Shown one piece after another: positions 8,677 through 17,187 of a DNA stretch of 64,000 nt. The notes under the pieces were generated by a model. The model was given only the letters and a program-made list of their open reading frames with translations. It was not told the DNA's origin and did no database searches. The position numbers were made by a program, and so were the translations under genes. The stretch's first letter is position 1. Each line of letters starts with the position of its first letter. The DNA comes from Nonomuraea jiangxiensis (GTDB lineage: Bacteria; Actinomycetota; Actinomycetes; Streptosporangiales; Streptosporangiaceae), in assembly GCF_900099965.1 (NCBI RefSeq), contig NZ_FNDJ01000002.1:124001-188000 (forward strand). Direction: 5' to 3'.

Positions 8677-8686
8677 TGCTATAGCA
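8677..8686. promoter_or_regulatory. GntR-type operator, copy 2 (before GntR gene)
   Basis: Second exact copy of TGCTATAGCA, between the GntR start codon and its probable promoter, consistent with autoregulation. The bases AGGAG just downstream on the minus strand could be the ribosome binding site, with a rather long spacing of 13 bases. Confidence 0.75.
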
Positions 8687-8751
8687 AACAGTCAATGGGT
8701 CGGCAGCGAACCGTTGGCCAAGCACTCTCCACCCGGTCACTGTGAGAGGTG

Positions 8752-9206
8752 CGCCCGCAGTTCGAGGCGGCGCTCGCGCTGGCCCGGCAGATCAAGGCGC
8801 ACGCCTCAGCTCGCCGGGCCACTGGCCGGTATCTACGACCCGGCCGGACCGGGCCGGATGCTGTTCCCTTTCTTCGCCGCGGATGGCCGAGACCGAACGC
8901 GAGGCCATCCGCGAGGCCACCCTGGAGGGCCTGGACGCCGCCGCCCGCAAGGGCAAGCACGGTGGCCGTCCGCAGGTGATCACCGACGACATGCCGCACA
9001 CCGTGCTGCGCCGCAAGGCCACCGGCGAACGCGTCGAAGACATCCGCAAGGACTTGATCATTCCCACCGGGAAGCGCAAGGGCGAGAACCCGTCCCTGGC
9101 CAGCATCTACCGGGCGCTCGCCGAGTACGAAAAGGCGCAGGCCTACCCCGAGGCCGTCGAGGCGGCACGCGCCGAGTTCGTGGAGTTGCACCCGGCCGCC
9201 GGTTGA
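8752..9206 (+). pseudogene. Serine recombinase (resolvase family), internally deleted remnant
   Basis: The remnant starts with RPQFEAALALARQIKAHA, jumps over the usual middle of the catalytic domain, continues with LAGPLAGIYDPAGPGRMLF, and needs a one-base shift near 8880 to read MAETEREAIREATLEGLDAAARKG. The C-terminal helix-turn-helix (PSLASIYRALAEYEKAQ) is intact and ends at 9206. The N-terminal catalytic serine segment is missing. Tn3-type transposons carry such resolvases, so it may descend from the same element as the transposase remnant near 3000. Confidence 0.75.
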
Positions 9207-9395
9207 ACTCATCCCGGGTCGGCCAGGAGGTCGACACGTCCTGGGAACAGCGAAAGACCTGACATCCCTCACGAAAGGTCGCTCTGACCTGGGCTAGCGA
9301 CCAACCGATGTACTTCGTGGCAGCGTCGTTAACGACAGGCCATGTAAAACGGGCCGAGAACCACCGGGCCGAGCAATAACCAGAGGAGGGACCCC

Positions 9396-9983
9396 ATGGG
9401 CAAGGTCTTCAGCCACATGACGATGTCGTTGGACGGATACATCGCGCAACCGGATGACCAGGTCGGCGAGCTGTTCGACTGGTTCGAGGCCGGAGACGTG
9501 GTCGTGCAGAGCCCCAACGAGGACATCGCGGTCAAGGTCGATGATGCCGGTGCGGAGGTATGGCGGTATCTGACCGAGAACACCGGCGCGCTCATCGCAG
9601 GCCGCCGCCTGTTCGACATCGCCGGTGGCTGGAACGATAAGCATCCGGCCGGCGCACCCGTTGTCGTGGTCACGCACCGCCCGCCGGCGGATGCTGCCGA
9701 GAAGTGGCCGACCACGACGTTCGTCGACGGAGTCGAGGCGGCGATCAATCGGGCGAAGCAGATCGCCGGCGACCAGAACGTCTCGATCGCCAGCGCGAAC
9801 GTGACGCAGCAGGCACTCGCTCTCGGCCTGGTGGACGAGGTGTGCGTCAGCCTGGTACCGGTGCTGTTCGGCGAGGGTATCCCGTACTTCTCCAAAATCG
9901 AGGGTGGGCACCTCCTGCTCGACGACCCGATCGTCATCCAGGGCCGACGTGCCTTGCACTTGCGGTATCCGGTCCGTCGCTAG
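9396..9983 (+). CDS. Dihydrofolate reductase-like (RibD C-terminal domain) protein
   Basis: A 195-residue single-domain protein beginning MGKVFSHMTMSLDGYIA, the hallmark of the DHFR/RibD-C family. Further hallmarks are a central GALIAGRRLFDIAGGW and a C-terminal VDEVCVSLVPVLFGEG. Such stand-alone proteins are probable NADPH-dependent reductases of unknown substrate; they are not the essential folA. A GGAGG site sits eight bases before ATG 9396. The gene is intact although both neighbours are decayed. Confidence 0.88.
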   Translation: MGKVFSHMTMSLDGYIAQPDDQVGELFDWFEAGDVVVQSPNEDIAVKVDDAGAEVWRYLTENTGALIAGRRLFDIAGGWNDKHPAGAPVVVVTHRPPADAAEKWPTTTFVDGVEAAINRAKQIAGDQNVSIASANVTQQALALGLVDEVCVSLVPVLFGEGIPYFSKIEGGHLLLDDPIVIQGRRALHLRYPVRR

Positions 9984-10122
9984 CCTCTGTTGGGGCCGGT
10001 CGGAGGCACGAGCTCACCGATGAGGCGCCGCCCATCGCAGTCCGGCCGGGTCTTCAACCAATGGCCGGCACTCGATGCGGTCTGCGGCCGGCCGGCCGCC
10101 GCGCGGTCCGCGACTCAGACCT

Positions 10123-10288
10123 GCCGCCGAGCGGGCGGAGAGGTCGCCGAGACGCGGGCCACCGCCCTGCAGGAGGCCAAGAGCGCCGCGGAGGCGTCAG
10201 CCCGGGGGCTGTCCAGCGTGCCGAGGCCGCCGACGCTCGCGCCGGCGAGGTCCTGGCGCTGCTGCGTCAGCGCGACACCCCCGTCTGA
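10123..10288 (+). pseudogene. Coiled-coil gene fragment, unknown
   Basis: One frame reads EVAETRATALQEAKSAAEAS and, after a one-base change near 10205, another reads QRAEAADARAGEVLALLRQRDTPV before TGA. Together they look like the C-terminal Ala/Glu-rich coiled coil of a longer protein. No start codon or family match is apparent. Confidence 0.35.
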
Positions 10289-10317
10289 CTGGTGCCGCAT
10301 GCGACATCACTGAACGA

Positions 10318-10722
10318 CCGTCCACGAACCCGGAGCAGCCCGGTGACGGCCGCTACGAGTTCGTGCCGCTGCGCATCGCCGAGGTCGACCAGGCCGACGT
10401 CGACACCCTCGCCGCGGCCGCCCCGGTGCTCGGTGACCCGCACGCGGGCCAGGCCGTACGCGACGGCCTGCACGACGGCCGCACCAGCCTGCCGGTCGGC
10501 GAACTGGGGTCAAGCGCCCCCAGTTGGCCGGGCTGCCGGACCTGGCCGACACCGGCGACACCGCGATGCTCCGCGAACGCCTGGCCCGCCGCCGGCCCCG
10601 CCGACGACGTCGGGCTCACCCGTGACGAAGAGGACGCCTACCGGCGCACCGTCGACCGGCTCAGCGCCATGTGGGCGCTCGGCGACCAGTCGCCCGCTTC
10701 ATCTACGACGGCCGCCGCTGAC
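10318..10722 (+). pseudogene. Frameshifted gene fragment, unknown family
   Basis: Coding-like sequence starts with GRYEFVPLRIAEVDQADVDT and continues with VLGDPHAGQAVRDGLHDGRT. It changes frame near 10510 to PQLAGLPDLADTGDTAMLRERLA, returns to DDVGLTRDEEDAYRRTVDRL, then ends near 10722 with ARFIYDGRR. At least three shifts break it. The composition fits a soluble actinobacterial protein. I do not recognise the family. Bases 10723-10979, which follow, show no frame I can support. Confidence 0.35.
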
Positions 10723-10979
10723 CCGGGCACGAGCCTGTACATCAATAAGCAGCCACTGATTCACGTTCAAGATCCCCACGCGAAAGGACGCGACCGATGG
10801 GGACGCCGACTGGACGAAGCCGGAGTGCTGCGAGGGAGGCCGGGGGCTCTCTTCGTGCCCTCCTGGCGGCGCATCCACAGCTCACGGTGGTGCTGGACTC
10901 AAGCCACGCGATCAGCGGACACACCGAGACCTCGACACGTGTCCCCGGACCGACGCGCCGATCGCCTCCTCGCTCCCAC

Positions 10980-11558
10980 TCAGCCGCGAGCGGAAGGCCG
11001 GAGTCCGTCCATCAGGAGGTCCAGCAGGCGACCCGCCATCGCTTCGCGTTCGGGCGCGCCGGCCACGGTGAAGATGCCGATGAGAGCAGCTGCGATGTCT
11101 TCGGCGGGGACGTCGGCGCGGAGTTCCCCGCTCGTGCGGCCGGCTGCGAGGATGTCGTCGATGGCGTCGAGCAGCTCGGTCCGGGTGTGGGCATGGGCGA
11201 TCTTGCCCGATTCGATCATCGCGAGCAGCGTGTCGAGCATGCCGTTCTTGGTTGCGATCCATTCCCCGAACAGGTCCATCCAGCGTCGCAGCGCCGCGGG
11301 CGGGTCGAGCTGGGTGAGTAGTTCACGGGCGCCGGCGGTGAGCCGCGAGACCTGGTCGCGGTAGACCGCGTCGACCAGCGCCTCGCGGGTGGGAAAGTGC
11401 CGGTAGAGAGTGGCGATGCCGACCCTGGCCTCGTTGGCGATCGCGCGCATCGACGGCTCGGCATCGGCCGTGGCGAACATGCGGGTGGCCACGGCCAGCA
11501 GCTGTTCGCGGTTGCGGGTCGCGTCCGCCCGTGGTCTACGGATCTTTGCGGAAGCCAA
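10980..11558 (-). CDS. TetR-family transcriptional regulator
   Basis: A 192-residue regulator. Its N-terminal helix-turn-helix reads RNREQLLAVATRMFATADAEPSMRAIANEARVGIATLYRHFPTREALVDAV (about residues 15-65) and is followed by a helical ligand-binding domain. The best start is TTG 11558, with GGAG upstream; a later ATG would remove part of the DNA-binding domain. It diverges from the quinone-reductase gene, with an inverted repeat TAAACG-N10-CGTTTA between them, so it most likely represses that gene and itself. Confidence 0.88.
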   Translation of the reverse strand: MASAKIRRPRADATRNREQLLAVATRMFATADAEPSMRAIANEARVGIATLYRHFPTREALVDAVYRDQVSRLTAGARELLTQLDPPAALRRWMDLFGEWIATKNGMLDTLLAMIESGKIAHAHTRTELLDAIDDILAAGRTSGELRADVPAEDIAAALIGIFTVAGAPEREAMAGRLLDLLMDGLRPSARG

Positions 11559-11595
11559 AACGGATCACGCTCCACTTGTGCTAGCTTGGGTCGCA

Positions 11596-11617
11596 TAAAC
11601 GGAGCATAGTTCGTTTA
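11596..11617. promoter_or_regulatory. TetR operator between divergent genes
   Basis: TAAACG-N10-CGTTTA is an inverted repeat centred in the 89-base gap between the TetR gene and the oxidoreductase gene, in the position expected for a shared repressor site overlapping both promoters. Confidence 0.65.
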
Positions 11618-11653
11618 CGTGGCTTCACGAGTCGCTACAGGAGACAGGTGAGC

Positions 11654-12613
11654 ATGCAGGAACCGAGCCTCAACACGTCGGCGGACACGAGCCGGGCGGT
11701 CCAGTTCGAGTCGTTCGGCGGACCGGACGCCCTGAGCGTCTGCGAGGTACCCGTGCCGCACGTCGACTCGGGGCAGATCCGCGTGCGGGTCACCGCGGCC
11801 GGCCTGAACCCGATGGACTGGTTCATGACCTCTGACGCGGAGACCGCCGCGCGGTTCGGCCTGAGCCTGCCGTGCGGGTTCGGCACCGATTACGCCGGGG
11901 TGGTGGACGAGGTCGGTGACGGCGTAAGCGAGTTCGTGGCCGGTGACCGGGTGTTCGGCGGCGCCCTGTCCCGCGCGGTCGCCGACTACGTTGTCGTGGA
12001 CGAGGCGGGGACCATCGCGGTGGGCGGCCAGGCGCACCGTACCCCTGACGGCGTCGACGACCACACCGCTGCCACCCTTACTATTGCGGGCTGCACGGCG
12101 GCCGCGGCCCTGGCCGTGGTCAACCCGGGCCCGGGCGACACGGTGCTCATCGGCGGCGCGGGAGGCGGGGTAGGCGTGTTCGCCGTCCAGCTCGCGCGCC
12201 TCGCGGGCGCGCGAGTGATCGGGACGGGGTCGGCAACCTCGGCTGACGCCCTGCGAGCCCTGGGGGCCGAGCCGGTCGCCTATGGCGAGGGTCTGGTCGA
12301 CCGGGTCCGTGCGCTGGCTCCCGCCGGCGTCACCGCGGCCATGGACCTGCACGGGACGGACACCGCGCGGGCGGCACGCGAACTCGGCGTGCCTGACGAG
12401 CGCATCACCACCATTGCCGCCCAGGTCGACGGGATCACGCCGGCGAACGGTGCCAACGCGGCCCCGGGCGCTATCGAGGAGATCGCCGGCCTGGTCGCGG
12501 CGGGCCGGCTCCGGGTGCCGATCGCGGCACGCTTTCCGCTCGAGCAGATCCGCGCCGCGGTCGAGCTCCAGGCGGGACGGCACGTGCACGGGAAGGTCGT
12601 CATCGACCTCTGA
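11654..12613 (+). CDS. NADP-dependent quinone oxidoreductase (zinc-free MDR family)
   Basis: The 319-residue product belongs to the medium-chain dehydrogenase/reductase superfamily. It has a GroES-like N-terminal half with AGLNPMDWFM and GTDYAGVVDEVGDGVSEFVAGDRVFG. A Rossmann domain follows with VLIGGAGGGVGVFAVQLARLAGARVIGTGS. The cysteines of zinc alcohol dehydrogenases are absent, as in quinone reductases. ATG 11654 has AGGAG ten bases upstream; a GTG two codons earlier is also possible. Its TGA lies inside the 10-bp repeat that flanks the IS110 element, so the element inserted right at the end of this gene. Confidence 0.88.
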   Translation: MQEPSLNTSADTSRAVQFESFGGPDALSVCEVPVPHVDSGQIRVRVTAAGLNPMDWFMTSDAETAARFGLSLPCGFGTDYAGVVDEVGDGVSEFVAGDRVFGGALSRAVADYVVVDEAGTIAVGGQAHRTPDGVDDHTAATLTIAGCTAAAALAVVNPGPGDTVLIGGAGGGVGVFAVQLARLAGARVIGTGSATSADALRALGAEPVAYGEGLVDRVRALAPAGVTAAMDLHGTDTARAARELGVPDERITTIAAQVDGITPANGANAAPGAIEEIAGLVAAGRLRVPIAARFPLEQIRAAVELQAGRHVHGKVVIDL

Positions 12614-12619
12614 TCACCG

Positions 12620-12934
12620 CCTTGAAGTCAGGCAAGCGCGGCTCACCGCCGTCCCCGCGCTGGAGCCCGACATCGGCGGCCCGACGTCAACCGACGGCGC
12701 TAATTAGTTCCCTCGTCCCTGCTCGGGACGCCGCTCAGGCGGGAAAATGGGGACGGGTCGCCCGCCGACGTCGGTTTGTCTATGGCGCGGGTGAGGCCGT
12801 TAATTAGTTTGATCGCTGGGAGCTGCTTCAGGGGCCGCGCAGTGTTGCCATGAGCACGAGGGTCCGCCTCTTCTGTCCCCGCTGGCTCCTGCGGGTGGCC
12901 TGCGTTCGGCACGCAGAGCGGCGGGAGGGACATC
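12620..12934 (+). ncRNA. Candidate IS110 bridge-RNA region
   Basis: In characterised IS110 elements such as IS621 the long non-coding left end encodes a structured bridge RNA that pairs with target and donor DNA. This 315-base stretch occupies the same place. It contains GC-rich inverted segments and the direct repeat TAATTAGTT at 12701 and 12801, exactly 100 bases apart. The assignment rests on position; no guide loops were established. Confidence 0.4.
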
Positions 12935-14227
12935 GTGCAAGAGGTCGATGAGCAGGACCTGTACGTGGATCGGGTCGCGGCCCTGGACCTGGGTAAGGCG
13001 GGTCTGGAGGCGTGCGTACGGGTGCCACATGAGGACAGGCCCGGCCGGCGGATGCAGGAGATCCGTGCCTACGCCACCACCACGACGGCGCTGCTGGAGA
13101 TGGCCGACTGGCTGCGCTGCCAGAGTGTGTCCCGGGTGGTGATGGAGAGTACCTCCGATTACTGGAAGGGGGTGTTTTGGCTGCTGGAGGCCGAGGGGTT
13201 CGACTGCTGGCTGGTCAATGCCCGGCAGGTGAAGAACGTGCCCGGCCGAGCCAAGACCGACAAGGCCGATGCGGTCTGGCTGGCCAAGGTGGCCGAACGA
13301 GGAATGTGCCGGCCCTCGCTGGTGCAGCCCGCGCCGATCCGCAAGCTGCGGGATCTGACCCGCTACCGGCGCTCGCTCATCGAAGACCGCACCCGAGAGA
13401 TGCAGCGGGCCGAGAAGCTGCTGGAGGACGCTCAGGTGAAGCTGTCGTCGGTGATCAGCGACATCTTCGGGGTGTCCGGCCGACAGATGCTGCAGGCCCT
13501 GATCGACGGCCAGCGAGATCCCAAGGTGCTGGCCGGCATGGCCCGGGGCAGCATGCGCGGCAAAATCCCCCAGCTGGAGGAGGCGCTGCGCGGCTTCTTC
13601 ACCGACCACCACGCCGTGCTACTGCGCATCATGCTGGCCAAGATCGACCGGCTCAGCGATCAGGCCGCCCTGCTGGACGCCGAGATCGAGCAGGCCATCA
13701 GCCCTTTCTCGGCCCAGGCGGCCCAGCTCGATGAGATCACCGGAGTCGGGCAGGTCGCCGCCCAGGAGCTGATCGCCGAGATCGGCGTCGAGATGAGCCG
13801 CTTCCCCACCGCCGCCCATCTGGTGTCCTGGGCCAAGTTCTGCCCGCAGACACACGAGTCGGCGGGCCGTAAGAAGGGCAAGGGGCGCGGCAAGGACAAC
13901 CGCTGGCTGGCCGGCACGTTAGGCCGGATCGTCTTCTCCTTCGGCAAGACCGACACCTTCCTCGGTGAGCGCTACCGCCGTATCGCCCGCCGCCGCGGCA
14001 AGTCCAAAGCCCTCGTCGCCGCCGGAAACTCGGTTCTCACCGTCATCCACCAGCTTCTGTCCGACCCTCAGGCCCACTTCCATGACCTGGGCGCCAACTA
14101 CTACGACAGCCGCATCAACAAGGACCGTCGCGCCCGCAGCCTGGCCAGCCAGCTCCAGGCCCTGACCGGCCAGAAAATCGTCATCCGCAACGGCAAGGCC
14201 GTCCTCATCGAGCCCGAAGCAGCCTGA
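12935..14227 (+). CDS. IS110-family transposase (bridge-RNA-type recombinase)
   Basis: The 430-residue protein has the two IS110 domains. The N-terminal RuvC-like DEDD domain shows AALDLGKAGLEA (first Asp), VVMESTSDYWKG (Glu) and AKTDKADAVWLAKV (last Asp pair). The C-terminal Tnp domain shows ITGVGQVAAQELIAEIG and the basic stretch GRKKGKGRGKDNRW with the serine region upstream. Length and motifs are complete, so it should be active. GTG 12935 has GGGAGGG eight bases before it. Confidence 0.92.
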   Translation: MQEVDEQDLYVDRVAALDLGKAGLEACVRVPHEDRPGRRMQEIRAYATTTTALLEMADWLRCQSVSRVVMESTSDYWKGVFWLLEAEGFDCWLVNARQVKNVPGRAKTDKADAVWLAKVAERGMCRPSLVQPAPIRKLRDLTRYRRSLIEDRTREMQRAEKLLEDAQVKLSSVISDIFGVSGRQMLQALIDGQRDPKVLAGMARGSMRGKIPQLEEALRGFFTDHHAVLLRIMLAKIDRLSDQAALLDAEIEQAISPFSAQAAQLDEITGVGQVAAQELIAEIGVEMSRFPTAAHLVSWAKFCPQTHESAGRKKGKGRGKDNRWLAGTLGRIVFSFGKTDTFLGERYRRIARRRGKSKALVAAGNSVLTVIHQLLSDPQAHFHDLGANYYDSRINKDRRARSLASQLQALTGQKIVIRNGKAVLIEPEAA

Positions 14228-14258
14228 CCACAACGGTCCTGCTGACTCTCAATACTGA

Positions 14259-14600
14259 TCACCGGTCGGGGTTCGCTGCCGCCTGCCCGGCAAAGGCTCG
14301 AATTTTCGGGTCAGGGACCGCGCCCATCCCCCGCGACTCGGCGACGGCCACCGCCGCGCGCACCAGCGCGGCCACGGCACGGCTGCGGGACCGCTCCGGC
14401 CAGGCGATCACCAGCGAGGCGGCAGGACAGTCCTCGACGGGGACGTACGCCACCGCCTGCCGGGGATACCGCGCGGCGACCGATCTCGGAAGCAGGGTCA
14501 CCGTCGCCCCGAGGCCGACGAGCGCGAGCAACTGAGCAGAGTCCAACGCTCGACCAACACGTCCATGCCCAACGGCGGCTTGTCCATGTCTTCACATCAG
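14259..14600 (-). pseudogene. LysR-type regulator, C-terminal fragment
   Basis: The minus strand encodes the effector-binding part of a LysR regulator: MDKPPLGMDVLVE, then after a one-base shift LDSAQLLALVGLGATVTLLP, and finally SLVIAWPERSRSRAVAALV. The DNA-binding domain is missing; the sequence ends near 14600, shortly before the group II intron. Its stop codon lies in the repeat flanking the IS110 element. Confidence 0.7.
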
Positions 14601-14884
14601 TTCAAGCCGGTTCGGTATTACACGACTTCAGGCAGCATGATCATCCGCGTTTGGGGCTGGTGACACGTTCGTTAGTGCGCCACGAGGCGCTGTTTGTCCG
14701 AATGGAGGTGAAAGGCCGTCCATCGCCTGGCCGTCGTAGCGGCGGGTGAAGCTGGAGGCAGCCTGAGCCGGGAGTCGCCGGGGAGGGTGGGAGCAGCCTC
14801 GACAAAGTCGCGTCGGTCCAGCACTGCCGGATGGGCCGGGCGCGGTGAGCGAGACGGGAAGGTATACGCGAGGAACCGGTGTCA

Positions 14885-15266
14885 TTACGCCTCTTGACGT
14901 GTCGCCAGCTCAAATCCGGTGGATATGGGCTGGAGGGCGGCGCGCACCCGCTCCCTCATCACGGAGCGGGGAACTCCGGGTTCGGTCTTAACCGCTTGGG
15001 CTCGGAGGCCACGGTGAAGGGCTACGGCGTAGCCGTGGCGATGCCGCAGGGGTATAGCCGGGTGCCTAACCCGTCGATCGGACAGCAGTGAACGTGGGAA
15101 CCGCCCGTGGCCGTTCCCGGGCTCATCCCCGCCAGGGGTGATGGTGCGGGATAGGCGCGACGCCAGCCGAAGGCGCGGGCGGGGCGGAGCCGCCGTAGTA
15201 CTCGGAGGCCGGGAGAGCCGGTCACAGGGGGAAGGGCGGCAGCGTGCCAGACAAGGAAGGAATGCA
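14885..15266 (+). other. Group II intron 5' structured RNA region
   Basis: There is no coding frame here that I support. The stretch contains many GC-rich inverted segments, for example CTCCCTCATCACGGAGCGGGG near 14950 and GGCTACGGCGTAGCC near 15020, consistent with the folded 5' domains of the intron that precede its maturase ORF. Confidence 0.6.
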
Positions 15267-16751
15267 ATGTCCGAAGATGCGCTGGTGAACACCGGCGCCA
15301 CGCGATGGCCGGATGCTGATTCGGCTTTCGTCACGGTACGGAGGATGCAGACCAAATTGCACCGCTGGGCGACCGATGATCGCGGTCGCCGGTTCGGTGA
15401 CTTGTTCAATCTCGTCTATGACCCGGTGTTTCTGGTCCATGCGTGGGAGCGCGTGGCCGGCAACGTGGGGGTACGGACCCCGGGGATCGATCGGGCCACG
15501 GTGGTCCAGATCGAGGCCCAGATCGGGGTCGAGGCGTTCCTGAGCCAGATTCGCAACTCGCTGAAGTCGGGCGAGTTCTCCCCGGTCGAAGTTCGGCAGG
15601 TGATGATTCCCAAGGCCAGCGGCAAGCTGCGCAAGCTGGGCATCCCCACCGTCGCCGACCGGGTGGTCCAGGCCAGCCTCAAGCAGGTGCTCGAACCCAT
15701 CTTCGAGGCGGACTTTCTGCCGTGCTCGTATGGGTTCCGTCCCAATCGGCGTGCGCACGATGCGATCGCCGAGATCCACCATCTGGCCTCCGAGCCCATC
15801 GACTACCACTGGGTGCTGGAGGCCGACATCACGGCATGCTTCGACGAGATCGATCACATCGCGTTGATGGATCGCCTGCGGGCGAGGATCTCGGATAAGC
15901 GGGTGAATGCGCTGGTCAAGGCGTTCCTGAAGTCCGGCGTCATGATGACGGACGGCAATCGGGAAGAGACCTGGACCGGGACCCCGCAGGGCGGAGTCTT
16001 ATCTCCGCTGCCGGCCAACATCGCCTTGACCGCGCTGGACGATCATTTCGATCGGCAGTGGCGGCAGACGATGAGCACGTGGCGGTGGCGGAACCGGCGC
16101 AGGCTCAAGGGCCTCGGCAGCTGGAGGCTCATCAGGTTCGCTGATGACTTCGTGTTGATGGTGTCGGGCGACCGGTCGCATGCCGAGAGCCTGGGCGAGG
16201 AGGTGTCGGCCGTGCTGGCCCCGCTGGGGCTGCGGCTGGCACCGGACAAGACCCGCGTGGTCCACATTGACGAGGGGTTCAATTTCCTCGGCTATCACAT
16301 CCGCTGCCTGCGGAGGCGAGGAACGAACAAGTACTTCGTCTACACCAAGCCGTCCAAGAAAGCCGTTCAGGCGATCAGAGACAAGGTGTCGGCGAAGACG
16401 CACAGGTCAACCCGCAATCAGGACCTGGCCAAGCTGATCTTGAGCTTGAACAGGATCCTGCGCGGGTGGGCGAACTACTTCCGCTACGGCGTCTCCAAGG
16501 CGAGCTTCGCAGCGATCGACGCCCATACCTGGGCCCGGTTGATGCGCTGGATCCGCCGGAAATATGCGGGCAAGGCCCGCATGGGGATGCCCGAGTTCCG
16601 GCGTCGCTTCTGCGACATCGGCTGGAGAATCGCTCACCAGGGAGTCGCCTTCACCGGCACATCCACTGTCTCGGTGAAGCGTTACCGCTATCGCGGCGGC
16701 AACATCGCGACTCCGTGGACTCCGCCACCGGCAGCCGCCTCGGGCGGCTGA
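15267..16751 (+). CDS. ltrA: Group II intron reverse transcriptase/maturase
   Basis: The 494-residue protein has the RT fingers and palm: IPKASGKLRKLGIPTVADRVVQ, FLPCSYGFRPNRRAHDAI, VLEADITACFDEIDH and the catalytic FADDF box. It then has the thumb/maturase X domain: LILSLNRILRGWANYFRYG. It helps the intron splice and reverse-transcribes it into new sites. No HNH endonuclease domain follows, so it is an endonuclease-less type. ATG 15267 is preceded by GGAAGG. Everything needed for activity appears present. Confidence 0.92.
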   Translation: MSEDALVNTGATRWPDADSAFVTVRRMQTKLHRWATDDRGRRFGDLFNLVYDPVFLVHAWERVAGNVGVRTPGIDRATVVQIEAQIGVEAFLSQIRNSLKSGEFSPVEVRQVMIPKASGKLRKLGIPTVADRVVQASLKQVLEPIFEADFLPCSYGFRPNRRAHDAIAEIHHLASEPIDYHWVLEADITACFDEIDHIALMDRLRARISDKRVNALVKAFLKSGVMMTDGNREETWTGTPQGGVLSPLPANIALTALDDHFDRQWRQTMSTWRWRNRRRLKGLGSWRLIRFADDFVLMVSGDRSHAESLGEEVSAVLAPLGLRLAPDKTRVVHIDEGFNFLGYHIRCLRRRGTNKYFVYTKPSKKAVQAIRDKVSAKTHRSTRNQDLAKLILSLNRILRGWANYFRYGVSKASFAAIDAHTWARLMRWIRRKYAGKARMGMPEFRRRFCDIGWRIAHQGVAFTGTSTVSVKRYRYRGGNIATPWTPPPAAASGG

Positions 16752-16770
16752 CCAGCGGGCAAGGCACGTG

Positions 16771-16806
16771 GAGCGCCCGGTGCGTGGAGACACGCACGCC
16801 GGGTGC
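16771..16806 (+). ncRNA. Group II intron domain V
   Basis: The bases form a 36-nt hairpin with an outer CCCGG/CCGGG helix, an inner GCGTG/CACGC helix and a GAGA tetraloop. The AGC triad near its 5' side is typical of the catalytic domain V. Its place just after the maturase stop codon fits. Confidence 0.75.
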
Positions 16807-16939
16807 GGCGGGCGGGCCGGGGAAACCCACCGGGAGCAATCACGGCAGGGCGCCCCGGTCCGACCCGACACGGCACCCCAAATAGCGTCCGAGCCCGGTC
16901 ATCCTCACAGGAGTGTCATCGGCTGCCCGAACGGATTCC

Positions 16940-17172
16940 ACCTCACCACGACGAGCCCCACCTCGGCGACCTCGACGGTGCTGCCGGGCCCTGGCCGGTG
17001 TGCTCGACCTGCCCGTCGATCAGCGCATCGGAGGAGTCGTGGCCGGCACGCGACGCATCCACGAGGCGACGCGGGCCTGGCTGCCGACGTGCCGCTGATC
17101 CGGCCGTACGGGTACGCGGTGTGGACCTCCGCCGCCGACCGGTATCCGCTCAGGGGCGCGCTCGGACGGTGA
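16940..17172 (+). pseudogene. Decayed gene fragment 3' of the intron
   Basis: Three frames together read HDEPHLGDLDGAA, then LAGVLDLPVDQRIGGVVAGT followed by RRIHEA, then ADVPLIRPYGYAVWTSAADR, ending in TGA near 17172. This looks like the C-terminal part of one soluble protein broken by two or more frameshifts. The family is not recognised. Confidence 0.35.
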
Positions 17173-17187
17173 TTCGGCGCATGAATC

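Larger units (their letters stand above)
12610..14264 (+). mobile_element. IS110-family insertion sequence, about 1645 bp, flanked by CTGATCACCG
   Basis: One transposase gene is preceded by about 315 non-coding bases and followed by about 27, the usual lopsided layout of IS110 elements. The ten bases CTGATCACCG occur at 12610-12619 and again at 14255-14264. In the left copy TGA is the stop codon of the oxidoreductase gene; in the right copy TCA is the stop of the minus-strand LysR fragment. Removing 1645 bases leaves TGATCA, with the two convergent stops abutting. The exact crossover within the repeat cannot be fixed by eye. Confidence 0.75.
14675..16885 (+). mobile_element. Group II intron with maturase ORF
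   Basis: A likely 5' end GTGCG at 14675 matches the GUGYG rule. About 590 structured bases follow (domain I-III region), then the maturase gene, then a domain V hairpin at 16771-16806 and further paired sequence. The total of about 2.2 kb is normal for such introns. The 3' end is placed only approximately, near 16870-16890. The interrupted host sequence on either side is not recognisable as a gene. It inserted into already decayed DNA next to the IS110 element. Confidence 0.75.

Noticed and set aside
10723..10979. Possible continuation of coding sequence before the TetR gene
   Set aside because: Each frame gives only short low-complexity stretches; no conserved pattern could be followed across them.
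14628..14885. Minus-strand frames at the left intron boundary
   Set aside because: They run across the proposed intron 5' end and reflect structured RNA sequence, not protein.
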